From the NCBI GenBank assembly GCA_023053545.1, contig JAKZAN010000004.1, forward strand, positions 8,742,001-8,806,000: a stretch of 64,000 bases of DNA, read 5' to 3'. Each line of letters opens with the position of its first letter. Position 1 is the first letter of the stretch. This document shows positions 33,087 to 45,500 of the stretch, one piece after another. The position numbers and the translations under genes were made by a program. Under the pieces are notes generated by a model that made no database searches, was not told the origin of the DNA, and saw nothing but the letters and a program-made list of their open reading frames with translations. The DNA comes from Lepidurus packardi (lineage: Eukaryota; Arthropoda; Branchiopoda; Notostraca; Triopsidae).

Positions 33087-36000
33087 CCAAACCTTGAGCA
33101 CCTTGAGCAAAACTCTGGAAATTTCTTAACAAGTTAAATACGCCATTTAGATTATTTGCTTGTTGGCTATTCCGGGCTCCAAATTTTCCGACTTAAAAAG
33201 AACAAACTGTTTTCCATATATCCCCCCTTTTTTCCCTCCTCCTCTAGAGACATTTAGTTACATCGGCGCCATGCAGTCGCTGCCCTTAATTAAGACTGTA
33301 GCTGTAGCCTTTTAACCACACTCTTTGTCAACTAACAATCAATTCCACATCTACAGAATTGCAGCCCGCAGCTATGTACTCTTCCCTAACAAGCCCAAAT
33401 CCCCTTCTTAATGGAATCCACTATCTCTAGCAGGCTCTTTTGTCTCTTTCCCTAACAAATTCATTAATTCACTACGATCAAAAAAACTTTATATTCGTTT
33501 TCTTTCTTCTCTGTTTTCCTTTTTTTTTTATTAAAAAGAAAAAAGACAGGCTTTACTTGGCAATTCGTCGAGAGACAGCTACAGTTGGTCCAAACATACA
33601 AGGTCGGAAGGGGTTTGTTAGCATGAACTTTTGGCTCCGCGGAAGGAATCCATAGCACTTTAGGCTGTCCAACATGTAAACAAAAGTGACGAGTTGATTT
33701 GCAAAAGCTTGTTTTTACCCAATTCTAAGAAAAAATCAAAGCAAAAGGGGCAAGAAATAAGCAAAAAGCAATTCTTGAGCATCTTGTCACGTTCTGTTAT
33801 CCCTTTAAGAGAAAACTTACTGGTTTTGCTGGTTCGGTTCTGAAAGCATCCATAAACTTGAAAGCACTTGCATCCGTTCCGCTTTCATAGCCAAACTATA
33901 TAACCATTCATATTGCCTAGCGGTTCTTAAGGAGTTGGAAGCTCTTGACATTTGACGCATACTCGACAAACTTTTCATCTCTGCAACAGCTGTCCGCTTC
34001 TATTCCCGCCTTCTTTGCCCATCGCTTCGTTAAAATAATAATAAAAAAAAAACTTGCTTCGTTCTTTAAGCTACAAAAAAAGAAAGAAACATTTGCTCAA
34101 TGCAGAGCTAGCAATTTGTATCCATAAACTTCATCCATAGCGCTTTCTTTCCCTTTGGTCTAATTCGCATAACTAGCCCTTGAACCTAACAAAAAGAGCT
34201 CTAATAACACACTCGAAAGCAGTGCGCACCTTTCAAAGCACACAAAAAGCCTTCATTACTCCGTTAGCTCATAAAGAAGGCTTATCCAGTCCTCGTTTTA
34301 AAGTCCAGAGACTATAACCTAGCAAATGGGGAACCTAAAACCTCTAACTAGAATAAAACCACTTCGCAATTCGAAAAACAACAGGAATTCGCACAGTGTA
34401 GTGGAAACCCTCCTTAAACTTTGTCTAAAAGAAGCAAACACGAATTATTTAACACAACAGATACCCGCACATTAAATTTTGAAGGAAAATATAATACGAA
34501 AGATCCAGAATTTGACAGGAAAACGAGCTCAGAGTGATTCATGACGCTGTTGTGTAATTTGTCACGTTGATGCATCTCATGGTGTCACAAACAAAAAAGC
34601 AAATACAGCAAAGGCATGGGCTATACATTCTTACTCTATCTCCAAGATTACCAAGGTATAAAATATTTTTCGCTTTACTTTATCAATAGTTGCTTTCATG
34701 AGAAGCTATTCATCAAGAACCAACACATTTGCATCCGCCTTTTACAAGCCGACACCACATAAAAGGCGTCCATGTTACATATATTTGCATGCTGAGAATC
34801 AAGTTCTATCCGGTTTGTCTTTTGCTTTTGATGCTTTACCTCCCTGCTCAAATTCCCTCACATGAAACCTAATCTGAGGGGGCTCAAAGTTCTAGACGAA
34901 AAACCCCTTGTTAACCGCCACGCCAAAGTTCCATATATTCCAGTTCAGAGTCTGCAATTTGTCGCCTTTTCAATGCGATACCAATAAAAAAAAAAGTTCC
35001 AGTTCCTAAAAAATGAAAAGCAATGTCTCCCAAATAAGCTAAAGATAAATAAACTCAAACAAAAGATGGGAAAATTTGTGCCGTCAAATTGCATATCAGT
35101 AAAACTATTTCAAAAGAACCCGATAACGAACTTTCCTCCCCCTCTCGTTTGCTCAGGAGTACCAGCGATAGGGAGCTATGCATGTACTGTTTGTTATGTG
35201 TGCTATATGTACACACTTCACTCGACTAACACAAGACATTCTCCTGAAATGCTATCAGGAATATGTGGAAAGACCAAGCAATGCAGCTGTCCCAATCTGT
35301 GATCAACTAAGCTTAAACCCTTGAGGGGGAATTTGTTCGAAGATTCTAAAATTTCCCAAATGGAATACTCATAAAATAAAAAAAGGCGAACAAGATGTGG
35401 AAATGTTATATAACTCCGTGTTACGGTTTGCTAAGCTATTCCGCTTCGTTTTTCTTATTTTTCATTTACTAAACTAACTTTACGGAAGCTATCAGCGAAT
35501 TGCTGACTGGAACGGAAAACGGAGGGTTCCAAAAGTCTCAGAAAGGAAGTTACGCCCCTTCTCGGCGGCACTTCAACATTCATTACGAGCCTAGAAAGAT
35601 AATGAAGCACAGAAATCTTGGCCCCATTAGGCCTTTCCGTAGTTTTTTAGTACATCTGGCGTAATAGAAACAGCTTCTTATGCTTAAGTAACTCTTTTCC
35701 TTCCCTTTATTAACCAAACTTGCTTAAAAATAGCAAGCAATGCTGGTAGTAGTTTGTAATGCGTTGAGATCAGAAGTCGGACTAAGATCAAAGAAAAACG
35801 CCATAGCACTTCCTGCCCTATACCAACTAATTAGCTCCAAGATAAATTAAATTAAGAGCTCACGAAGTACCAGTACAGAACTTACCACATGGCCATGAGT
35901 TGAGTTATAGCGAAAGAAACAAAGAAGCGAGAGAGCGCGCTTCTCCGCAACTCGAGTAGTAGCACATAAAGGCTGTCATAATAAGTTGGGCCCAAAGGGC

Positions 36001-38983
36001 GTTCCAATTACCGAGGCAACGTTATCAGATGATTAAGATATTGGGCGAGATAAAACAAAAAATAAGCCAAATGTTGCGGAGGTCGATAAATTTGACACTC
36101 AACCCGTTCTTCTTTATTTTTTTATCCGTTTAATTAATTCCTGCAACCTTAACGAGAGAGGGAAAAAATCATCCACAAACTTCTGTTCAATAATTAGAAC
36201 ATCAAATTTTCTTACCCAATGAAGAACACGAACTTTTTCCTTCTGTTTTCGTTCCCTGTTTCGGGCACAACATGCCTCTATTCATCAACAACAATTAGCT
36301 TCAATAGAGTTCGACGCAGAGTTATCTTTCGCTAACTTCTACGTACACCTTAGCTCGTATTTCCTCCTCTCTCTATGTTGAGTTATAAGATACGGGGAGA
36401 AAATTTAATCTGTTATTCCTACGTAATTTCCGAGAATAGGCATGATCTCTTTCTCTCCCTCTCTGCGCTTTCCAAGCAGCTTTGATCTTCATGTAGCCAT
36501 AGCAACTCCGCATAGCATAGGCTGCGGCCCTTTATAGCAGCTGTCCGGGGAGGTATTCCACACATTCGTCTATATAACAAGAACAAAAACGAAGCAAAAA
36601 ATAAACCAAATAAAAAAAACATGGAAATAAGGTTGGAAAAAATTGTACTTGGTGGCAAAGTTACAAGGCAGGCAAGAAGAAGACCATAAAAAAAGAAGAA
36701 AAAAATACAAATCAATATAACTAACCTAGAGAAATAAAATAGCCTCACTCGAGTTGCAAGCAAAGGGAAAACAGAAAAACGTTCCGACATACGACGAATC
36801 GATTTCTTAGCAATAGAGCACATTGCTGATGCTTAAAACATAAGCTTAAGAGATCATATAACACACTATGCTGGATAAGCAACGTTTGGTATAACCGGTG
36901 ACAGCCGTTTTTCCATCCTTACCCCCCAGAAAATAGAACCTGGCAAGTTTTATGCGGAGGGAAAAAATTCTGGCTTTTCTAGATTCTTTCTTTGCTCCCT
37001 CTCGGCGAACCAAACCTTTATATAAACCATGACATGGTCAGTGATATGGAACTGTCGCCGGGATCCTTTTTTCCCCTCTAATAGTTATTTACGCTTGACG
37101 AGAGTAGAGATTTGAGATTGACAGGCCGAGGATCCGAACAAAGGATAAGCTGGGCCGGCCCGCTTGGCCAACAATGAAAATGCATTACGCTAGTGGTTAC
37201 TTGTTTCATCCCAAGATGGATATGGATTGTTTACCCTTTCTGAAGCTTCCTCAACACTTATGTTTAGGTGTAAATGAGGAGGAAGTTTGTTAAAATATTC
37301 AGAGAAATTCAGTGAATTAAGCCAAGAAAGGTATCCGAAGGATTTCTTCCCTATAAACACACCAAATAAATACAATAAACGAATAAATAAATAGATATAA
37401 AAGTAGATCTAAACATTGACCCGCCTACTAAGCTGGGGAAAGGTCTTCAATGGCTGAGAATTATGGAACTACAGTACTTAGTTGAATGCTACGACTTGGC
37501 ATTGAAGGATAAAATATAGTATGATCTTATTCGACGATAAAATGGGGTAGAATGGCTAATAAGTAAATCGCAAGTGCCACGTAAACTGTAAGATGAAAAC
37601 TGATCATAAACATAGTTTCCCATGTTTGGAGTTAGGAAGACGGTAACTTCACACTATCTCTGAAAGCCCTCAGCGGCACGAGAAACCTTTCTGTAAGGGT
37701 TCCTAACCCAAGACCGTTTATCGTTAATCGATGAACACAGTTTGCACTTGCTCAAATGGGAAGTGGCAGGGTCTCCAAAAACTTGGAAGAAAATTGAATT
37801 AACGTTCGTAAGTTTTGAACGGAGAAATTCCGACCAGACCAAGAACCATCCGACAAAGGAAGAAGCAGCAGCTGATTAATGACAAGGTTTCATTGGCTGT
37901 CTAAAGCTAGAAAAGGGATTAGTTCACAAGAGTGGAATATTAACGAGCCGTACGCACACGCTCCTAAGAACCTGCGAACATCCTTAGAATAAATTCTTAA
38001 AATTCGTGAGAGAAAAAACACATTTGTCTAGTTCTTTTACGTAAACTAAAATGGCCTTTTTCGGAGCGACCTGAGACTTTTTTTTTTTTTTTAAAAGAAA
38101 GGAAGTGACATGAAAAATGCATAGATGCAAATCAAAGACCCTTGACACATCTTGATACGACCCTTCTTCGCTCGGAAGTTTAAGAAACTTCGCCTAAAAG
38201 CGGGATACAACAAATAATAGTTTCTTTACACCCCAAAACTAAAGACTGTCGCTAAATTCAGTTTGATCAAAGCACATAACCGTAGTATCATCTCTCCTTG
38301 ATGAGGAACGGAAGAAGCTCATGAATTACGGTACAAGGATTCCGGTTTGGGATGATATAAACTTGTCTCCTAGTTTTACTCTATCCTTTGCGACTCACTG
38401 GCGTTTCTACGGAAATTGCATCCATCGACCCACGCTGGAGAAACTCAAAGATGACAATCTTTTTCCTCCTCTTTTCGGATCGGATGCTCTTAGGTTATGT
38501 CGACGGGAGTCGACTGTCACTATCCAGCGGTGGAAAAAAAAGCTTCGATATTCTCATCTTTGCCACCTTAGTCCACCCTTGATCCCACCAATAATAGTAC
38601 ACATTGCAAAAATTTCCAACCCTATTTTACAATTAAATACTATGAAAAGTGTATGCCATTAAACATGTGCAAACTAAAAAATGGGAATCAAACGTTCGCG
38701 AAACGGCAACTAAGGTAGTTGGAATCCTAAAGTTAAAAAACTGTGAGACTAAAATATTCAATATCAAAATTGTAATATTAGGACATTTTAAGAAAAAATA
38801 GTTTATTTGTAAAATTACAAGGAGATTTTTGCAGTGTACCACATGATTTCCTACCATTTTCTTGTCTAACATGGAGCAACTCTCTTCTTCTCTTACACAC
38901 CTTTTTGGCAAAGAAACTCTTAAGTAATAAAAAACACGAACCTACTTTTCTCTCTCTTCAGTTTTTGTACCTATTACAGCAGA

Positions 38984-40112
38984 ATGAAGTGGACGTTGGT
39001 TATGTTGGGCGTGTTGGCCGTTTTGGCATTGGCCGTAGCCGAACTAGATGGTGAAGATGAAGATTCTTTCCAAGCTTGGGACGACGCCTTTGAAAACAGT
39101 GACGTAGACGATAGCGAGGATGATTCTGATTCTCTAGTTCGAGTCGTCCGAGCTGCGCGCGCAGGAGGTCGCGCTAACCCAAGAAAAGCCAACAAAAGTG
39201 AGTTTTTCTTCACTCTCGTTCCGCCTCTTTCAAATACTTTTTTTATCTACTAAGGTTTTCTATTACTTTTTCCTCCTAACTAATTGGAACCTTATGACTT
39301 CTGTCTATCCCCAGATGCTTGTCGTTATACCAAAGGCCCTTGGACGGAATGCGACACTGTGACGAACCAACGTTCGCGTACTTTGACTCTCAAGAAGGGA
39401 GAGAGTACTTGTGAAGCTACCAAAACTATTACCAAGAGATGCAAGAAAGGTATACTTCGTTTCGCTTCGAATATGTAGCATCTTTAAACCACCATTACCT
39501 CCCTAAAAGAAAGATAAAGAAAAAAAGGAATGAAAGGAAAGCTATATATTCAAGAAGGGCATGTTTGCAATAGCTTTTTGGCATCTCCAGAGCATGCTTC
39601 GCTAGCTTTTTATAGCTTTTTTCGTGCGAGTGTATGAGTGTTTGTGTGTTTGACTCGCTGCTTTTGGCTTCTTGGCATGGCTTTTTATATGTTTAGTTTG
39701 CCGCTATGCGCGAGGCTCTTGGACGGGCTGTGCCCATTTCCAGCAAATCCGAACAGATTTATTGCTGACAGACAGTGATGCTGACTGTCAAGCCACCAGA
39801 CAAATAATACGTCGTTGCCAGGAACCACCTACTGCCTTCACACAGCGAAATTCTTCTACTGAAGATGAAAGTACGAGCTCACGACGTCGAAAACGACCTG
39901 ATCCTGAGGAACCAAACGACGATTCTGAGGAAGTCATCGATTTAGAAGACAATGGTGACGAATCAGAGGCTAAAAATGACCCCAAAACGACCTCTGGAAC
40001 AACAATGCTACATGAGAAGACATCTCTAATAGTGCAGGACCAAACTAGCCCACACAAGGAGAAGGAATCCCTGACAAAGCCAAATGGCAGTTCCATTCCT
40101 CAGCATTCCTAG
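38984..40112 (+). CDS. miple: secreted midkine/pleiotrophin-family heparin-binding protein
   Basis: Three coding exons: 38984-39197, 39315-39449 and 39697-40112 (TAG at 40110-40112), joined in phase 1 and phase 1. Starts MKWTLVMLGVLAVLALAVAE, a clear signal peptide, followed by an acidic Asp/Glu-rich segment. Two Cys/Trp-rich pleiotrophin repeats follow: ACRYTKGPWTECDTVTNQRS with RTLTLKKGESTCEATKTITK, then CRYARGSWTGCAHFQQIRTD with DADCQATRQIIRRCQ. The spacing of Cys and the W-x-x-C motif are typical of PTN/MK; Drosophila has two such genes, miple1 and miple2. The C-terminus is hydrophilic and acidic, unlike the basic tail of vertebrate midkine. Family members bind heparan sulphate and signal extracellularly. 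The acceptor just before the start codon (attacag at 38980) suggests a 5' UTR intron. Confidence 0.9.
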
Positions 40113-40147
40113 TTCCCCATAGAGCGTTTTAAGACACTAACAACACA

Positions 40148-40153
40148 AATAAA
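40148..40153 (+). terminator. polyadenylation signal of the midkine-like gene
   Basis: AATAAA 36 nt after the stop codon at 40112. Confidence 0.65.
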
Positions 40154-40606
40154 CAAAAGATGACGGATGCGACAGATGGAAATGGATGACAGATACAAAG
40201 TTAACTCCATTCGCGTTTGGCTTGTTTTTGCGTTATAGCATGGCTTGAAAGCTGTTTAAAATGTTCCATATTGATAGCACATGGTCGATTGCCAAGATTT
40301 TAATCATGAAAGGGGGTAAAGGAAATAAAAAAACGTGAGTAAACATGGCAATTTGCCATGTTATAGTGTTTGAATATTGGCTGGGCACACGGCTTTAACC
40401 ATTCAGTAACGTAGAAAAATAATTATAACTTACTTTTAAAAATATAGCACCAATTTGAGCATAACAGCACTTGAAAAAAAACACGAGTACTGTATTTGTA
40501 TTTTGAAATTCACGTAGCCACACCTCCTGTGGTGCCTGTTCCTTGTTGGCAGCGTTTTAACATTTACTTGTATTTAAAAATGTTTTCTATTTTAAATCTT
40601 TTTCAG

Positions 40607-40687
40607 CACGTACTCGCGGACAAGGAGCCCACGCCCGAAATTAATTTAAAATTGCGGAAGATAAAAAGCGAAGAGAAGCCCCTTTAA
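40607..40687 (+). other. orphan exon-like segment downstream of the midkine-like gene
   Basis: A strong pyrimidine tract and tttcag acceptor (40601-40606) precede a short open segment. Entered in phase 0 it reads HVLADKEPTPEINLKLRKIK and stops at 40687. Entered in phase 1 (the phase of both upstream miple donors) it reads a short basic peptide ending GAHARN-stop. It may be an alternative 3' terminal exon giving a basic tail; unproven. Confidence 0.3.
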
Positions 40688-41243
40688 AAACCTTCTATTT
40701 GTCTTAATATTTTAACGTTTTTCCACTGCTTTGGTAGCTTTTTTGATCATTCTGCGTATTTGTATTAAAACGAACTTCTCATGTAAACTTCCAAGTTGTT
40801 CTCTACGCCATCCATTTCTTGTTAGACCCGAGGTTCATTCGCTATGTTGACTTGGATCCACCCAATTCCCGCCTTCTTTGTATGAATATACTTTCTTAGT
40901 AATACACAACATCCCCCCAGAGTTCTAAATCGGAGATTCCCCACTGGTTAAATTTGGATTTTTATCAATATAGAATATCGAAATAGCTATTCAGTAAACA
41001 CCATTTCGTAATAAGAAATAAATCAAAATCATTTTAGCGTAAAATAATATTCAATATAAAGTAAATTAAAAACTTACGCTATGGTACTTCCATTTCGAAC
41101 TTTCGTTTTATATTTTAACTACCTAAAAGAAAGTTAATTGGAAGAGCGATTAGTTTCAAGTCCTAGACAGTAAGGTTTAAAATAGAAAAGCCTTTTTGGG
41201 CAGAGTAGCAATGTATTTGACAAATTTGGGAAAACTAAACCAA

Positions 41244-42284
41244 TTATGCCGTCAACACGCAAGCTCCACCGACAGCCTGGATTTTTTCTTCTGCTTCTTT
41301 GGAGAAAAATCGGGCCTTCACAATAACGGGCTGCTTGGGTAGATTGCCTTTGCCGAGGACTTTGTAGAATCCCTAGAGAAACGTGAGAGAAAAAGATACA
41401 AAATGCGTGAGTTGAATTGCAAGGAAGTGCTCCAGAATGTCATGCAAATTAAACTGAACAGAAGGAAACTGTGTAGAGGTGTCTCTCTTGACAAAAAGAG
41501 CGACATTTTAAAAGGCAAATGAGCTGAATAAAAGAAAAAAGGGGGAAAACGAAGATACAACTTACAGCGCGAACAACGTCAATAACTGGGGCCTTTTTCT
41601 CGGGATGATCCTTGTACTTGTCACGGGTCTGTTCGGACACCAACGACCAAAGCCTGTCCAAATTGATGGTAGGCATCCACTTTTGGTTACGACGGAGATG
41701 GTAGTTTCTCATACCGACCTATCAAGCAAAGGAAATCCATTTACTGAACTTGTCAAGTCAAAAACGAAGCTAGGGTATGCCAATTACTTACCTTGCCAAA
41801 GTATCCAGGATGGTATTTGTCAAAGTTGATACGGTGGTGATGCATACCACCAGCGTTACCACGACCACCAGGATGCTTCCTGTGTTTCCCTAAATTGAGA
41901 CAGGACAGCATTAGTGTGGGTTTTCTGAGAGTTTGCACAACATAAATACAAGAGTATTAAAAGTTCTTACCAATACGACCATGTCCATGGCTAACGTGGC
42001 CACGCAGCTTCCTGGTCTTCTTTTTGTTGGTAGACTAAATAACATAGAAAGCGAACAATTAGTTCGATATAACAAGTGCAACCGCATCCCATGTTGGTCA
42101 CAGCAAACATTCCCCAACCGTAACACTGAATATAGATCAAAACTGACAAAACTGTTCTTCAACTTTAGCTAGCTAATAAAATAGAAGATACTGAATAGCA
42201 AAATACAACGAATATTTCTAAATATCAAAGGATGACCACGATATTTCAAGAAATTTATCTAGACGAAACGAAAACACTCACCAT
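41244..42284 (-). CDS. RpL27A: 60S ribosomal protein L27a (uL15)
   Basis: Cytosolic large-subunit protein. Five coding exons on the minus strand: 42282-42284 (ATG only), 41971-42034, 41792-41889, 41566-41718 and 41244-41372 (TAA at 41244-41246). All introns are GT..AG and phases close to 149 codons (148 aa), the length of the human protein. Signature segments: [60 protein letters not shown], and C-terminus [15 protein letters not shown]. The start codon alone on the first exon, spliced directly to STNKKK, leaves a very short N-terminus, as usual in the family. No damage seen. Transcribed in the same direction as the RAP1-like gene, whose 3' end lies about 300 nt upstream of the start codon. 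Confidence 0.97.
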
Positions 42285-42360
42285 GGCAGCTCCTTAACAC
42301 ACCAAGAACGATTCGATAAATTCTTAATCGACTCGGTCCTTGAATCGATACCAAACAGGG

Positions 42361-42370
42361 CGGGAAAAAG
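42361..42370 (-). promoter_or_regulatory. candidate 5' TOP motif / transcription start of RpL27A
   Basis: On the minus strand the sequence CTTTTTCCCG lies about 77 nt upstream of the start codon. A C followed by a pyrimidine run is the hallmark of ribosomal-protein mRNA 5' ends, which are translationally controlled by nutrient signalling. No TATA box nearby, as expected for this class. Confidence 0.4.
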
Positions 42371-42455
42371 CTATGAATTCAAACTGACTACCCCGCAAAC
42401 ATGGAACAAACACACAGCGAATAAACTACACAATTTAAGAAACAGCAAACAACTC

Positions 42456-42461
42456 TTTATT
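42456..42461 (-). terminator. polyadenylation signal of the RAP1-like gene
   Basis: TTTATT on the plus strand, i.e. AATAAA on the minus strand, 127 nt after the stop codon and about 90 nt before the presumed RpL27A start site. Confidence 0.6.
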
Positions 42462-42587
42462 AAATACAAAATGTATACTATACAGAAAATATTGCTTTAC
42501 AAACCTCAGCAGACGCTGGCTTAATGTTAAATAATTTTTTCCTTATAAACGTGCCAATTCGCAAATAATATTCCCAAATCACATGAA

Positions 42588-45500
42588 TCATTTTTTGTCC
42601 ATTCTCTTATTTTTCTCTGGGCTCGCAGATGCTTTCCGCATCCTTCTCTTAAGAAATAACTCGTCGACATCCGAATCGGAATCACAACTTGATGTTATGG
42701 ATAGGATAACAGGATGACACATTTTATTGGGAAACTTCTTCTTCGCAGCGTTTTCATGAACACAATTGGATGCTATCTTCTCCTTGTTCTTCTTCACCTC
42801 TTCCTCCTTTCCATTCACTTTACTATGTCCTTTAACTGCTATGCACTGTATTCCTGCTTTTAGCTTAGCTTGAGCCCTTCGCTCAAGACCCCTAGTTGCT
42901 TCATCCGATTCGGAGGAACTGGAACTAGAAGTTAGCACAGAAATATAAAGTGAGCCTGAACTTGAGTGACTATCTTCACAACGACGACGCTCCATATCGC
43001 CTGCTCGTCGACCACCCAAACCACCTAGTTCGAACCCAATTAATCATCCAAATCTAAGTTCTTAATGCATTTTTTTACATACGATCTAATTCATATCCTT
43101 TGATTATTCGATTTTTCTCTTCTTCAGTAATATTGTAGTTCTCTATTCGTGGAAGAATGTGCCTTCTGAATCGCTCCTTCATAGCTTGCCAAGTCCTACC
43201 TATTCGAGACAAAATTAGTTTAACAAGTTAACTAAATCCCCTATTTCTATTATTTTTTTTTTAAATTACGATGCAAAACTTCTGCCCGTTCCATTGCTTT
43301 CCACAGACCAACTCCTTTCACTTCACTGAATCTCCTGTTGGCGATAATATGGGCTAGAATCTGCATATCCTCCTGAAGGGAATAAGGTGCCCTGCAATCA
43401 AATAAAAATTAGTTTAATTCCACAACTTTTTTTAGACGATTTTTTTTATGTCCTTACCGTTTGTATAAGTTTCTCCTCGTCTTTTGACTAAACTTTCTTG
43501 AAGAGGATAAAGACGTACAGGAATGTTTATCCTTGTTCTTAAAACTAGTTTCATCCATCTTCTGACGTCTAGGCCCAGCTACTGTAGCAGAAGCGTCACA
43601 ATTCTGGCACGTTTTTAGCTGCTTTTGACGGATTGGGGATTTATCCTTTCCGCTACTTGGCTTTTCTACGTAGCATCGGCTTGGACCAGCCATAGGACTA
43701 AGAGATTTGGCTCTTGAGGAAGCATGTTCCTCGAGGTCGGTGCCCATCGAAGTACTTGTTTCGTAGATTAGATTAATGCGTGTCTCTTCCAGTTGGTCGA
43801 CATCGGATTCTAGGTCACTTACGGATACACGGTAGCCAGTTTTGGAGAATGATGGCCGGGAAGGTTTGTCTTCTTCGTCAGTTTCCACATCTGGGTCCAA
43901 ACTGTCTAATGATGGGCTCCCAGGAGGCGATTTCTCAATTTCAGTAGTCTGAATGACTTGTTTCATGGGCCTAACCCAACCTTTCCCCTTATTGCTGCAT
44001 TTTTGAGGACTATGCCCAGCTACCAGGTCTGCTTCGTTGGCTTTATTCGCTTCAGCTGTCCCATTTCGCTCACTGAGTGCGATATGACCGATTCTTTGAT
44101 CTTTTCTGAGGCTTGGGAGCTGTTCTCTGGTCTTTTTAGGCTCTGCTTCTTGGATTTGGATTGGAGATGCACCTTTGCTCTTTATTGCACCAAGTGAATT
44201 ATCGATAGGTTTCCTAAAAAAGAAATACGTTTAAGGTACGACAGTGTTTGAAATTACGCGGAGAAAGGGAAACCTTAATCTGAAGTGTTCCTTTTCCAAT
44301 AGGGAAACGACTCTGCCAAACGTGTGGATTTCTGGAAGAATCTTCTTCAAGAAATGATTCCGCATACTGTGAAACGATCGACCAGGAGAAATCTAATAAA
44401 TCACTGAAATAATGCATCAAAATCATTGCAATAAAAGGGGAAAGTTACGTTGGCGGACACCATTTCTTCCCATAGCTTGTTCCCGCTCACTCTGCCGTAC
44501 GCGTTATGATTTGCTATGTACCGAATGATAGCAATACGTTCGGCATTCGTGAAGTCGCCCAGTTTCGTGCTGCGTTTGGCAGGCTCTACGACGGAATCAG
44601 ACTTTTCTTCGACAGCTAACTGCTTAGCCTCCATTTCTCTTGCGAATGATTGAAGAATACTACAGAAAACACAAAGTGGAATATTTAACTACAAATGCAC
44701 AAAATATAGATATTAAAATTTTACTTATAACGGCGCTTCGTGTCTTCCCAACGCTTTCGCCCATGAAGGATATCGTTTGGATCTACAGGTTCTTCATATT
44801 CTAGCAGAGGCCGATTTGCGAACCTGAAAATCATTAAAATAAATACACACACAATTGAAATAAAAACAAAAAAAAAGAAGATAGCAAAAATTCTCTTAAG
44901 CGTAAAAAAACAAAATTTCAAAATAAAGAAGAAAAGTAGCACAAAATTTGAAATGAACATAAAAAAATACATTAAGATTAAAAAAAAAAAAACGTCCTGG
45001 TTACCGATATTCATTCAGGTCCAGGACCTTGCCAGCTTGTCGGCAATCTGTAACGAATTTGATATCGAAAATCTCTCCCTCAAGCGGTAAACCATAATCT
45101 GATATAGCCAAACGAATTGTATGTCCTTTTTGTCTGAGGTCATTCGTACATATGCCACCATGTTCCTAGCAAATGAAACGGGATTAAAAATAAATTAAAA
45201 CAACAACCAAGGTGAAGAATTGATTTACCTTTATAAGCTCCTCGAATTTCATGAAGTCATGATGTGAGTGTAGTAGGGAAAATTTGTTTACGCTAAAAAC
45301 CATGGGAACATTTGTGCCTTCTATTATAAAAAGCTTTGACCCTTTTTGGGGGAGACTTTCGGGTTCTTTTGGGTTCCGAGGCTCTTTTGGTGATGCAGTT
45401 CTGTCATTTCGAGCTGTATCTTCTTGTATAATTTCAGAGACATCCATTTCCGTTGGCTCTTCACTTTTACGTTCAGATGAACAAAAACAGTAGCAATTTT

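Larger units (their letters stand above)
28300..38983. other. long gene-poor stretch between sif and the midkine-like gene
   Basis: The first few hundred bases are presumably the sif 3' UTR. The remainder is AT-rich with a 34-bp tandem duplication (29683-29750), a ~170-bp direct repeat pair (30608-30776 / 31432-31604), a hairpin (31152-31176), a 32-bp inverted repeat (31309-31409) and a TATA-preceded short ORF (32711-33086). Other ORFs (36419-36823 minus, 38321-38662 plus) have poor composition and no domain. It may contain distal regulatory DNA or 5' UTR exons of the midkine-like gene, whose first coding exon follows an acceptor. Confidence 0.55.
40113..41243. other. intergenic between convergent midkine-like gene and RpL27A
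   Basis: About 1.1 kb, AT-rich. Holds the midkine-like 3' UTR and poly(A) signal, the orphan exon-like segment and the RpL27A 3' UTR. Nothing else seen. Confidence 0.6.

Noticed and set aside
36419..36823. 134-aa minus-strand ORF with apparent membrane helices
   Set aside because: Hydrophobicity comes from poly-A/T tracts read as Phe/Leu/Ile; no splice context or family resemblance.
38321..38662. 113-aa plus-strand ORF upstream of the midkine-like gene
   Set aside because: Several overlapping frames of similar length and no domain; no link to the gene downstream.
42999..43040. ggttcgaac at 43028 (minus strand) as a tRNA T-loop
   Set aside because: No A-box or cloverleaf around it; the sequence is the end of an intron of the RAP1-like gene.
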